The notes below the pieces were generated by a model. It was given only the letters and a program-made list of their open reading frames with translations. It was not told where the DNA came from and did no database searches. This document shows, piece after piece, positions 54,949 to 64,000 of a DNA stretch of 64,000 nucleotides (its first letter is position 1; every line of letters starts with the position of its first letter). Position numbers and translations under genes: made by a program. The stretch is taken from assembly GCF_019195455.1 (NCBI RefSeq), contig NZ_JAIMBW010000001.1:2046001-2110000 (forward strand), read 5' to 3'. The stretch is from Gymnodinialimonas phycosphaerae. GTDB taxonomy: Bacteria; Pseudomonadota; Alphaproteobacteria; Rhodobacterales; Rhodobacteraceae.

Positions 54949-55821
54949 ATGACCCGCATCATCGAAACCCTTGCCGACATCTCAGACGCCTACGACGCCG
55001 TGTTTTGCGACCTGTGGGGGTGCGTTCACGATGGCATCCACGCGTTTGAAGAGGCCGTCGCGGCCCTGCGCGCCTTCAAAGCGGGCGGCGGCACGGTGCT
55101 GTTGCTGACCAACGCGCCGCGTCCACGCGCCAGTGTTGCGACGCAATTGGACCGCATCGGCGTGCCGCGCGACAGTTGGGACGTGATCGCAACATCGGGC
55201 GACAGCGCCCGCGCCGCGATGCTTACAGGTGCTGTGGGCGAGAAGGTCTGGCACATTGGCGAGGCGCACGACTCACCCTTTTTCGCGCCGATGGATCTTG
55301 TGGGGGACGCGCTCGACATCACGCGCGTGCCCTTGGATGAGGCCGAGGGGATCGTATGCACCGGCCCGTTTGATCCCAAGGCGGACCCGGCGGAGATGCG
55401 CCCCCAGTTCCTGCTGGCGAAGACGCGCGGGCTGAAACTGCTGTGCGCGAACCCCGATATCGTGGTGGATCGCGGCGACAGCCGTGAATGGTGCGCGGGC
55501 GCGTTGGCGCAACTTTACACCGAGATGGGCGGCGAAAGCCTTTATTTCGGCAAACCCCACCCGCCCATTTATGACCTTGCTAGGCGGCGGCTGGTGCAGA
55601 TGGGCAAGCCTGCGCCCGATAATCGGATCCTGGCCATCGGCGACGGCATCCTTACCGATATTCCCGGAGGGATTGGCGAAAACATCGACACGCTGTTCAT
55701 CACCGGCGGGCTTGCGCGGGCCGAGACCGGGACGAATCGCCAGCCAGATCCCACCAAACTGGCGCATTTCCTGACCGAGGCACAGTTGGAGCCAACCTAT
55801 TCCATCGGCATGCTGCGGTAG
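54949..55821 (+). CDS. HAD superfamily class IIA hydrolase (TIGR01459-like)
   Basis: A 290-residue HAD-fold phosphatase related to NagD. The first motif is AVFCDLWGCVHDGIHAFEEA, motif II is VLLLTNAPRPR, and motifs III/IV are YFGKPHPPIYDLA and ILAIGDGILTDIPGG. In motif I the second Asp of DxD is Trp, as I recall for this subfamily, so catalysis may differ from standard HAD phosphatases. Substrate unknown. It is followed by the MaoC gene after 110 bp. Confidence 0.88.
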   Translation: MTRIIETLADISDAYDAVFCDLWGCVHDGIHAFEEAVAALRAFKAGGGTVLLLTNAPRPRASVATQLDRIGVPRDSWDVIATSGDSARAAMLTGAVGEKVWHIGEAHDSPFFAPMDLVGDALDITRVPLDEAEGIVCTGPFDPKADPAEMRPQFLLAKTRGLKLLCANPDIVVDRGDSREWCAGALAQLYTEMGGESLYFGKPHPPIYDLARRRLVQMGKPAPDNRILAIGDGILTDIPGGIGENIDTLFITGGLARAETGTNRQPDPTKLAHFLTEAQLEPTYSIGMLR

Positions 55822-55931
55822 CGCGCGCGCAACAAAGTTGCGATTAGCGGCAAAAAATTCACTCTTTATTACTTTCTGCATTGCAGAATGCCCCCGATTT
55901 GCCCTATGACGGGCCCATGGAGGGACGCGCA

Positions 55932-56375
55932 ATGCTCGACAATATCGCCACTGGCACCATCGTTATCGAAGATATGGAAGTCGGCATGGTCCGTTCCTTG
56001 CAGAAAATCGTGACGGATCAGGATATTGAGATGTTCGCCGAGGTGTCCTCGGATCGCAATCCAGTGCATCTGGACGACCAATATGCCCAGGACACGATTT
56101 TCGAAGGCCGCATCGCCCACGGGATGCTGACTGCTGGTCTGATCTCGGCCGTCATTGGCGAGCAATTGCCCGGCCACGGCACGGTTTACTTGGGTCAGAC
56201 CCTGAAATTCATGGCCCCCGTGCGCCCCGGCGACATGGTGGAAGCCATCGTGGAAGTGCTGTCGATCGACTATTCCCGCCGCCGCGTGCAACTCAAGACG
56301 GAAGCGCGCGTAGGAGAGACGGTCGTGCTGAAAGGCGAGGCCACGGTGCTTGCACCCTCGGGCAAATTCGACTGA
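55932..56375 (+). CDS. MaoC-like hydratase (R-specific enoyl-CoA hydratase type)
   Basis: A 147-residue hot-dog fold protein. The hydratase motif is VSSDRNPVHLDDQYAQDTIF with Asp and His, followed by GRIAHGMLTAGLISAVI. Relatives such as PhaJ hydrate crotonyl-CoA-like substrates to (R)-3-hydroxyacyl-CoA. ATG 55932 has GGAGGG about 9 bases upstream. Exact substrate unknown. Confidence 0.9.
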   Translation: MLDNIATGTIVIEDMEVGMVRSLQKIVTDQDIEMFAEVSSDRNPVHLDDQYAQDTIFEGRIAHGMLTAGLISAVIGEQLPGHGTVYLGQTLKFMAPVRPGDMVEAIVEVLSIDYSRRRVQLKTEARVGETVVLKGEATVLAPSGKFD

Positions 56376-56434
56376 GCGCTACCTTGCAACGGGCGACCTT
56401 GCATCAGACGGGTGCGATGGCCTAACTGCGGCCC

Positions 56435-57358
56435 ATGAAACTTCTGCGCGATCATCAGTTTACGGCCCCGGCCGACAAGGGCGCTTCAGTTGCGATTGGC
56501 AACTTCGACGGCGTGCATCGGGGCCACCAACATGTGTTGAACCTTGCCAAACGGTTGGACGCGCCCTTGGGCGTCGTTACCTTCGAGCCGCATCCGCGCG
56601 AGGTTTTCTCGCCGGACGCACCGCCCTTTCGGCTGATGAATGCGGAGGCCCGCGCCAATCGGTTGCGCAAATTGGGTGTTAATTTACTGGTGGAACTGCC
56701 GTTTGACGCGCGTTTGTCCAATCTGACGGACGAAGAATTCGTGCGCGACGTTCTGGTCGACAGCCTTGGCATCAGCCATGCGGTGGTGGGCGCGGATTTC
56801 TGCTATGGCAAAGGGCGCACGGGGAATGCAGCCACCTTGAAGGCGATGGGCGCGGCACTGGGTTTCGACGTGACGATTGCCGACCTGTTGGAGGGGCAGA
56901 GCGGCGCCGTATCCTCGACCGCGATCCGGCAAGCGTTGAGCGAGGGGCGCCCTGCCGACGCCGCCGAAATGCTGGGGCATTGGCACCGCATCGAAGGCCC
57001 GGTCCTGCATGGGGAAAAACGCGGTCGCGAGCTTGGATATCCGACGGCGAACATGGGATTGGACGGCCTGCACGTTCCAAAACCGGGCGTTTACGCCGTT
57101 ACCGTGGATGTGCGCGACGGGCCGCATGCGGGGACCTATGGCGGCGTGGCGAACCTTGGCTTTCGCCCGATGTTCGAGTTGGAACAGCCCAATCTGGAAA
57201 CCTTTCTTTTTGATTTCTCGGGCGATCTTTATGGCACGCATCTGTCTGTCGGGCTGGTGGCTTACCTGCGCGGAGAGGCGAAGTTCGACAGCCTGGATGC
57301 GCTGATCGTGCAGATGGATGCCGATACCGCCGCGGCCCGTGCGGCGTTGCGCGGATGA
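56435..57358 (+). CDS. ribF: Riboflavin kinase / FAD synthetase
   Basis: A bifunctional enzyme making FMN from riboflavin and then FAD, 307 residues. The N-terminal FAD synthetase half has VAIGNFDGVHRGHQHVLNLA and the later VSSTAIRQALSEG, and the C-terminal riboflavin kinase half has GRELGYPTANMGL and VANLGFRPMF. Its stop overlaps the next gene start (ATGA). FAD made here would serve TrxB and the BLUF protein among others. Confidence 0.96.
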   Translation: MKLLRDHQFTAPADKGASVAIGNFDGVHRGHQHVLNLAKRLDAPLGVVTFEPHPREVFSPDAPPFRLMNAEARANRLRKLGVNLLVELPFDARLSNLTDEEFVRDVLVDSLGISHAVVGADFCYGKGRTGNAATLKAMGAALGFDVTIADLLEGQSGAVSSTAIRQALSEGRPADAAEMLGHWHRIEGPVLHGEKRGRELGYPTANMGLDGLHVPKPGVYAVTVDVRDGPHAGTYGGVANLGFRPMFELEQPNLETFLFDFSGDLYGTHLSVGLVAYLRGEAKFDSLDALIVQMDADTAAARAALRG

Positions 57359-57801
57359 GGGACCGGTTTTGGGAACGCGTTCCCCCGTCAAAAATGACGA
57401 CGGAGGAGTGGGAGGCGCTTTGCGACGGTTGCGGCAAATGCTGCCTCAACAAGTTGGAAGACGAGGACACGCAGGAGGTGGCGCTGACGCGGGTGGCATG
57501 CCGCCTGCTGGACGACCAGACGTGCTTGTGCGGGCAATACGAGATCCGCAAGACGCTGGTGCCCGAGTGCATTCAACTGACGCCCGGCACGATGAAAGAC
57601 GTGGCCTATTTCATGCCCGAGACCTGCGCCTACCGGCTGATTCACGAGGGTAAACCGTTGAAATACTGGCATCCCTTGATCTCGGGCGATCCGGAAACGG
57701 TGCATGAGGCCGGCGTGTCGGTGCGCGGCATCACGGTGCCGGAGTTCGAGATCGACGAAGAGGACTGGGAAGACTACATCATCGAGGAACCGGGGACATA
57801 G
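57355..57801 (+). CDS. YcgN family cysteine cluster protein
   Basis: A 148-residue YcgN/UPF0260 protein. LCDGCGKCCLNKLEDEDTQE and CLCGQYEIRKTLVPECIQL, then PETCAYRL, give a set of cysteines likely to bind a metal or Fe-S centre. The C-terminus is acidic (DEEDWEDYIIEEPG). It overlaps ribF by 4 bp (ATGA), so it is cotranslated. Function unknown. Confidence 0.9.
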   Translation: MRDRFWERVPPSKMTTEEWEALCDGCGKCCLNKLEDEDTQEVALTRVACRLLDDQTCLCGQYEIRKTLVPECIQLTPGTMKDVAYFMPETCAYRLIHEGKPLKYWHPLISGDPETVHEAGVSVRGITVPEFEIDEEDWEDYIIEEPGT

Positions 57802-57846
57802 CGCCCCCGGCCTGGCCCCGGGCAAAGGCCCGGTCTGCGCAGCCCC

Positions 57847-59947
<2,101 letters not shown>

Positions 59948-59976
<29 letters not shown>

Positions 59977-60862
59977 CGGATCGTCCTCTTCCTAAGGCTG
60001 TCTGCGCTTCGGTCTGGGCCGAAGGCGCATCGATGTAGTCGGCAAAGCCCCCTGCCCCGGCGGAAAGCCAGGCGAGGTCTTCTTGGTATTGGGCGTCAAG
60101 CGCCTCTGTCTCATCGGCGGTGAAGGGCATGAATCGCCCCTCGGGCCAGTTGAATTGCGCGGGATCGATGTCACAATCCGTCATCACCTGCCGCAACGCC
60201 TCGGCCGTGGGGCGCAGATTGCGCGGGGCCGTGTCGAGGGCGGGTGTGCTGAAGCCCGTAAGTTCCTGCAACAAGCGGTGGGGCGCGCTGGCAGAGGCCT
60301 CATGACTCCAGACGACAATCCGGGCATCGGGCAAGACGCGGGCGAGTTCTTCCACGATATGACGCCAGCGGCGGGGCTGCGTCACGAGGCATTCGCGCAG
60401 GTCAGTGCGCGGTAGCGGCCCGCCCCGGGACAGGCGGAAGGCCATGGCCGAGGTCCACCAATCCGCGTAGTCGCGGACGCAGACCGCCACGGTCACACGG
60501 TGGCGTTCGAACCCATGGGCATAGGCCGCAATACGGCGTCCCGCATCCGGGTAAAGCCGCGTGTGTTCCAACGCCGCTCGGAGCGAGCCGATCATGTTTT
60601 CGTCACTGATCACCAGGTGCGTCGCGCCGGTCTGGCGCACGGCTTCAGCGCGCATGGCGCAGCGTCCGGCAAAGCGGCGTTCCTGCGAGGCCATGACGCC
60701 TTCCACCCCCCCGATGGCCCCCCGAAACAGCCCGCCGCGCACGATTTTCGGCCCCCAGTAGACGACACCCCCCTCGGCCATGTCAGCGCGGCTCCGGGAC
60801 ATGTGGTGTTGAAACGTGGCGGAGGCGGTGCGATGGGCACCGATGTGGAGGACAACATCCAT
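59948..60862 (-). CDS. Sulfotransferase-like protein
   Basis: A 304-residue protein starting at ATG 60862 ([20 protein letters not shown]). That start is a PAPS-binding loop of sulfotransferase type (H-x-G-x-x-R-T-x-S-T). [20 protein letters not shown] looks like the 3'-phosphate site (R-D). AAAGG lies upstream. It sits between pccA and scpA, an arrangement I recall from other Rhodobacteraceae, but what it sulfates is unknown. The 3' end overlaps scpA by 29 bp. Confidence 0.7.
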
Positions 60863-61007
60863 AGGCAAGACCTTTCGAAGGGAGGTGTGACAATGCCCCC
60901 CCTCGGTCGCCCATTCGGGTGAATAACCGGTCAACATCCCGTGCCGAATAGCAAAAACCTTAGCATTGCCCGCGAAGCTGACTATATCTAGGATGACTGG
61001 AGACGAG

Positions 61008-61463
61008 ATGACTTTGCACCGCATTCTACTGATCGCCCTGATGGGCCTGTTCCCCATGGCCGCAGTGGCCCAAGACACGACCGAAGTGGCCGTCGAGGTC
61101 GTTGATCCGCTGGCCCCGCGCCCTGCCGAAGGGCTGACGCTGGAAGAATTCCTGTGGGTCGCCCGGCCCATCATCATCTTTGCCGATACCCCCGCCGATC
61201 CGCGCGTGGCCGAGCAATTAGAGTTGTTGGCAGAGCGTCCCGAGGCGCTGTTGGAGCGCGACGTTGTGATCATCGTGGACACGAACCCGGACGCGCGCTC
61301 TGCCATCCGGTTGGCGTTGCGCCCGCGCGGGTTTTCCATCGTGGTGCTGGCCAAGGACGGCACCGTGGGCCTGCGCCGCCCGGCCTTGCGCGACGTGCGC
61401 GAGATCGTGCGCGCCATCGACAATTTCCAACTGCGCCAAGAGGAACTCAGCCGCGCGCGCTGA
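61008..61463 (+). CDS. Exported DUF4174 protein
   Basis: A 151-residue protein with a signal peptide (MTLHRILLIALMGLFPMAAV, cleavage near VAQ). The mature part shows a thioredoxin-like pattern without CxxC: RPIIIFADTPADPRVAEQLE, ERDVVIIVDTNPDARS and GFSIVVLAKDGTVGLRRP, the DUF4174 layout. ATG 61008 has GGAG 9 bases upstream; ATG 60993 is an alternative. It lies on the opposite strand between pccA and the sulfotransferase-like gene. Function unknown. Confidence 0.85.
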   Translation: MTLHRILLIALMGLFPMAAVAQDTTEVAVEVVDPLAPRPAEGLTLEEFLWVARPIIIFADTPADPRVAEQLELLAERPEALLERDVVIIVDTNPDARSAIRLALRPRGFSIVVLAKDGTVGLRRPALRDVREIVRAIDNFQLRQEELSRAR

Positions 61464-61506
61464 GGTTCCGGGGGGTGCATATGGTGGCCCGCAGGGGTCA
61501 TCGGAT

Positions 61507-63549
61507 CTATTCGAACTCCATGATGATCGCGTCCACGGCAAGGCTATCGCCTGCGCCCGCGTTGATCTTGGCGACCACGCCCTTGCGTTCGGCGCGCAGG
61601 ATGTTCTCCATCTTCATCGCCTCCACGGTGCAAAGGGCTTGACCTTCCTGCACCTCGTCGCCCGCTTCGACGTCGATCTTCACGACGAGGCCCGGCATCG
61701 GGCAAAGCAGCAATCTGGACGTGTCGGGGGCCACTTTCTCGGGCATCAGTTCCGCAAGTTGTGCCTGGCGCGGGGTGCGCACGAAGACCTGAAGATCTGC
61801 GCCACGGGTCCGCAGGCGGAAGCCACCGGGGCGCTTTCCAACCTTTAGAACCAGGGGCTTGTCGCCAACCGTCAGCCGCGCCAGTTGGTCGCCGGGGGTC
61901 CAGTCCGAGGTCACGCGCAGGGCGTCGCCATTGATCGTGACGGTGGCGCCATCATGATCGGCGTCAATCACGGCCTCGAACGATTGCCCCTGCATCGACA
62001 CGACCCATTCGGCGCCCACTCGGCGCTCGTGGTTGTCCATCCGCCCCGACACGCGGGTGCGCCGGATCTCGGCCACGCGGTGCATCGCCGCCGCCGCCGC
62101 CGCGACACGCACCAGATCCGCTTCGGGCAGGGTTACGCCGTCAAAACCTTCAGGGTATTCTTCGGCGATAAACGCGGTGGTGATGTCGCCACTGGCAAAT
62201 TTCGGGTGGTCCATGACGGCGGACAGGAACGGCAGGTTGTGGCCGATGCCCTCCATCTCGAAACTGTCGAGTGCCACGCGCATCGCCTCGATCGCCGTGG
62301 GGCGGTCGGGACCCCAGGTGCAGAGCTTAGCGATCATCGGGTCGTAGAACATCGAGATTTCGCCGCCCTCGAACACGCCCGTGTCGTTGCGCACGGCGGT
62401 GTCGCCTGCCTTTGCATCGCCCTGCCATTTGCCCGTTTCCAACAGCGGGCCTGCGGCAACCTCGGCCGGCGGACGATAACGGGTGAGCCGCCCGATGGAG
62501 GGCAGGAAATTACGGTAGGGATCTTCGGCATAGAGGCGGGATTCCATGGCCCAACCTGTCAGCGTGACGTCGTCCTGTGCCATCTCCAGCGGCTGGCCAG
62601 CTGCGACGCGGATCATCTGTTCCACCAGATCAACGCCGGTGATGAGTTCCGTGACCGGGTGTTCCACCTGAAGACGGGTGTTCATTTCCAGAAAGTAGAA
62701 ATTGCGGTCGCCGTCGACGATGAATTCCACCGTGCCCGCGCTGGTGTAGCCCACGGCCTGGGCCAATGCGACGGCCTGTTCGCCCATCGCCTTGCGGGTC
62801 GCCTCATCCAGGAACGGCGAGGGCGCTTCTTCGATCACCTTCTGGTTGCGGCGCTGGATGGAGCATTCGCGCTCTCCCAGATAAATCGCGTTGCCGTGCT
62901 GGTCCGCGAGGACCTGAATTTCGATGTGGCGCGGCTGGGTCACGAACTTCTCGATGAACATGCGGTCATCGCCGAAACTGCTGGCGGCCTCGTTCTTGGA
63001 GGCCTGAAAGCCCTCGGCCACCTCATCCTCGGACCACGCGATGCGCATCCCCTTGCCGCCGCCGCCCGCGCTGGCCTTCAGCATCACCGGATAGCCGATC
63101 TCACCCGAGATCTTGATCGCTTCCGCCGCGTCCTCGATCAGGCCCATGTGGCCGGGGACGGTGGAAACCCCCGCCTCTGCCGCGAGCTTCTTGGAGGTGA
63201 TCTTGTCGCCCATCTGCTCGATCGCGTTGGCCGGGGGGCCGACGAAGGCCACGCCCTCGGCTTCCAAGGCTTGGGCAAACTTCATGTTTTCGGACAGGAA
63301 ACCATAGCCGGGGTGGACGGCATCTGCGCCGGTGTCACGGATCGCCTGCATGATCTTGTCGATCACGATGTAGCTTTCGCTGGCGGGCGGCGGTCCGATG
63401 TGCACCGCCTCGTCAGCCATCTTCACGTGCAACGCATTGCGGTCGGCGTCGGAATAGACGGCGACCGTGGGGATCCCCATGCGCTTGGCGGTCTTGATAA
63501 CCCGGCAGGCGATTTCACCGCGGTTGGCGATCAGGAGTTTCTTGAACAT
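61507..63549 (-). CDS. pccA: Propionyl-CoA carboxylase alpha subunit (biotin carboxylase/BCCP)
   Basis: PccA carboxylates biotin and carries it to PccB, which makes methylmalonyl-CoA from propionyl-CoA. The 680-residue protein has FKKLLIANRGEIACRVIKTA, the ATP-grasp loop KASAGGGGKGMRIAW, the carboxylase ERECSIQRRNQKVIEE, a BT domain, and a C-terminal biotinyl domain with the biotin lysine in VEAMKMENIL. PccB is not in the window. With scpA it forms the propionate route to succinyl-CoA. Confidence 0.95.
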   Translation of the reverse strand: MFKKLLIANRGEIACRVIKTAKRMGIPTVAVYSDADRNALHVKMADEAVHIGPPPASESYIVIDKIMQAIRDTGADAVHPGYGFLSENMKFAQALEAEGVAFVGPPANAIEQMGDKITSKKLAAEAGVSTVPGHMGLIEDAAEAIKISGEIGYPVMLKASAGGGGKGMRIAWSEDEVAEGFQASKNEAASSFGDDRMFIEKFVTQPRHIEIQVLADQHGNAIYLGERECSIQRRNQKVIEEAPSPFLDEATRKAMGEQAVALAQAVGYTSAGTVEFIVDGDRNFYFLEMNTRLQVEHPVTELITGVDLVEQMIRVAAGQPLEMAQDDVTLTGWAMESRLYAEDPYRNFLPSIGRLTRYRPPAEVAAGPLLETGKWQGDAKAGDTAVRNDTGVFEGGEISMFYDPMIAKLCTWGPDRPTAIEAMRVALDSFEMEGIGHNLPFLSAVMDHPKFASGDITTAFIAEEYPEGFDGVTLPEADLVRVAAAAAAMHRVAEIRRTRVSGRMDNHERRVGAEWVVSMQGQSFEAVIDADHDGATVTINGDALRVTSDWTPGDQLARLTVGDKPLVLKVGKRPGGFRLRTRGADLQVFVRTPRQAQLAELMPEKVAPDTSRLLLCPMPGLVVKIDVEAGDEVQEGQALCTVEAMKMENILRAERKGVVAKINAGAGDSLAVDAIIMEFE

Positions 63550-63596
63550 GTCGTCGTCCCTTCCGTAAGGGCCGTAAGGGCCCGCGCAAATAGAAA

Positions 63597-63626
63597 GACC
63601 ACCGGGGCCGAGGGGCCCGGGTGGTC
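63597..63626 (-). terminator. Terminator between the lipoprotein gene and pccA
   Basis: GACCACC and GGTGGTC form the base of a long stem with inner GGGGCC/GGCCC around GAG (63597-63626). On the minus strand TTTCTATTT follows. It ends the lipoprotein transcript 40 bp after its stop, so pccA likely has its own promoter or depends on read-through. Confidence 0.75.
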
Positions 63627-63666
63627 GGAATTGAGTGATAGGGTGCGGGTCAGACCCGCGGATGTG

Positions 63667-63873
63667 TTACCGGCAGACGCGGGTAAGTTCGTCACACACC
63701 GCGCCAAGCACGGCACCGGCGGCAAGGCCCGTGGCAACGCTGCCGCCAAGGGCCGCCGCCGTGACGCCACCGGCAACGGCGCCGACACCGGCGCGTTCAA
63801 GATCGGACGTGACGCATCCCGACACGGCAAGGGTCGCCGCGAAAAGGGCTGTGAGGGTAAATTTGGTGCGCAT
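63667..63873 (-). CDS. Small glycine-zipper-like lipoprotein
   Basis: A 68-residue lipoprotein. MRTKFTLTALFAATLAVSGC is a signal peptide with lipobox, then a Gly/Ala-rich hydrophobic stretch (AGVGAVAGGVTAAALGGSVA) like a glycine zipper, and a C-terminus with two cysteines (AVCDELTRVCR). It lies upstream of pccA on the same strand, separated by a terminator. Function unknown; probably an envelope protein. The remaining 127 bp to the window edge show nothing recognisable. Confidence 0.82.
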   Translation of the reverse strand: MRTKFTLTALFAATLAVSGCVTSDLERAGVGAVAGGVTAAALGGSVATGLAAGAVLGAVCDELTRVCR

Positions 63874-64000
63874 TTTGATGCGTCTCCTGTCGATATGCTC
63901 AATGGCGAGGGGTCTCGCAGGGGCAAGCCTACAGGGTACGGGGCCGGTGGATAAGTCTGAATTTCAGCCGGGGTGTTTTCGGCGGGAATCGGCGTTCTCG

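Overview
The window reads as a chromosomal segment of an alphaproteobacterium of the Rhodobacteraceae (roseobacter type). The evidence is high GC with dense, often overlapping genes and a family-typical set: CarD next to ferredoxin FdxA, a SUV3-like helicase followed by an S4 protein, a single LolC/E-type permease with LolD, DUF1150 beside Hsp20, a VPLPA-CTERM protein, CIRCE-controlled groESL, and propionyl-CoA carboxylase with methylmalonyl-CoA mutase. No rRNA, tRNA, CRISPR array, prophage or insertion sequence was seen. Genus and species cannot be fixed from this window.

Layout. 0-9 kb: 3' end of a Kef-type antiporter, cobT and cobS (cobalamin), a small lipoprotein, then a minus-strand block TPR protein - helicase - S4 protein - fdxA - carD. 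9-19 kb: SCP2 protein with hydrolase, lolDC, an orphan peptide-type binding protein, two VOC proteins, a KAS III-like synthase, a BLUF photoreceptor, an HTH protein, thymidine kinase, and an S41-like gene that looks less GC-rich by eye. 19.8-26.7 kb: a minus-strand set (hydroxyacid dehydrogenase, csaA, proC, ybjN), an intergenic region holding a cluster of DnaA-box-like sites, then DUF2726, ubiK and the overlapping plus-strand genes lgt - midA - pgeF. 26.9-39.7 kb: a 43-residue small protein, a TPR sulfotransferase, divergent lrp/trxB, a pilin-like/lectin-like fusion, an HTH-Sat-CysC fusion, a Phd/Doc toxin-antitoxin pair with a broken toxin, a secreted MORN protein, nadE, a Rap1a-like protein and an LRR lipoprotein. 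39.8-51.2 kb: a second Kef antiporter, DUF1150-hsp20, ydcH, purEK, a lipase, a NUDIX hydrolase, a DMT transporter, phnM, the VPLPA-CTERM protein and groESL. 51.3-64 kb: a chemotaxis receptor, family II pyrophosphatase, HAD protein, MaoC hydratase, ribF, YcgN protein, then scpA, a sulfotransferase-like gene, DUF4174, pccA and a lipoprotein.

How they work together. PccA and ScpA carry propionyl-CoA to succinyl-CoA. ScpA needs B12, whose lower ligand is activated by CobT and joined by CobS. Sat-CysC makes PAPS, and two sulfotransferase-like proteins are possible users. Lgt, LolDC and several lipoproteins form a lipoprotein theme. GroESL and Hsp20 are the heat-shock part.

Most notable observations: (1) a winged-helix domain fused in frame to ATP sulfurylase/APS kinase, preceded by two copies of the inverted repeat GTTCA-N4-TGAAC; (2) an S4-domain gene whose only plausible start is AUA, in an ATAA overlap with the helicase stop; (3) a doc toxin gene with an amber codon at position 6 beside an intact antitoxin and operator; (4) a possible replication origin near 22.9 kb; (5) a type IVb pilin-like N-terminus on a lectin-like domain. 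Family names come from recalled motifs; no database search was run.
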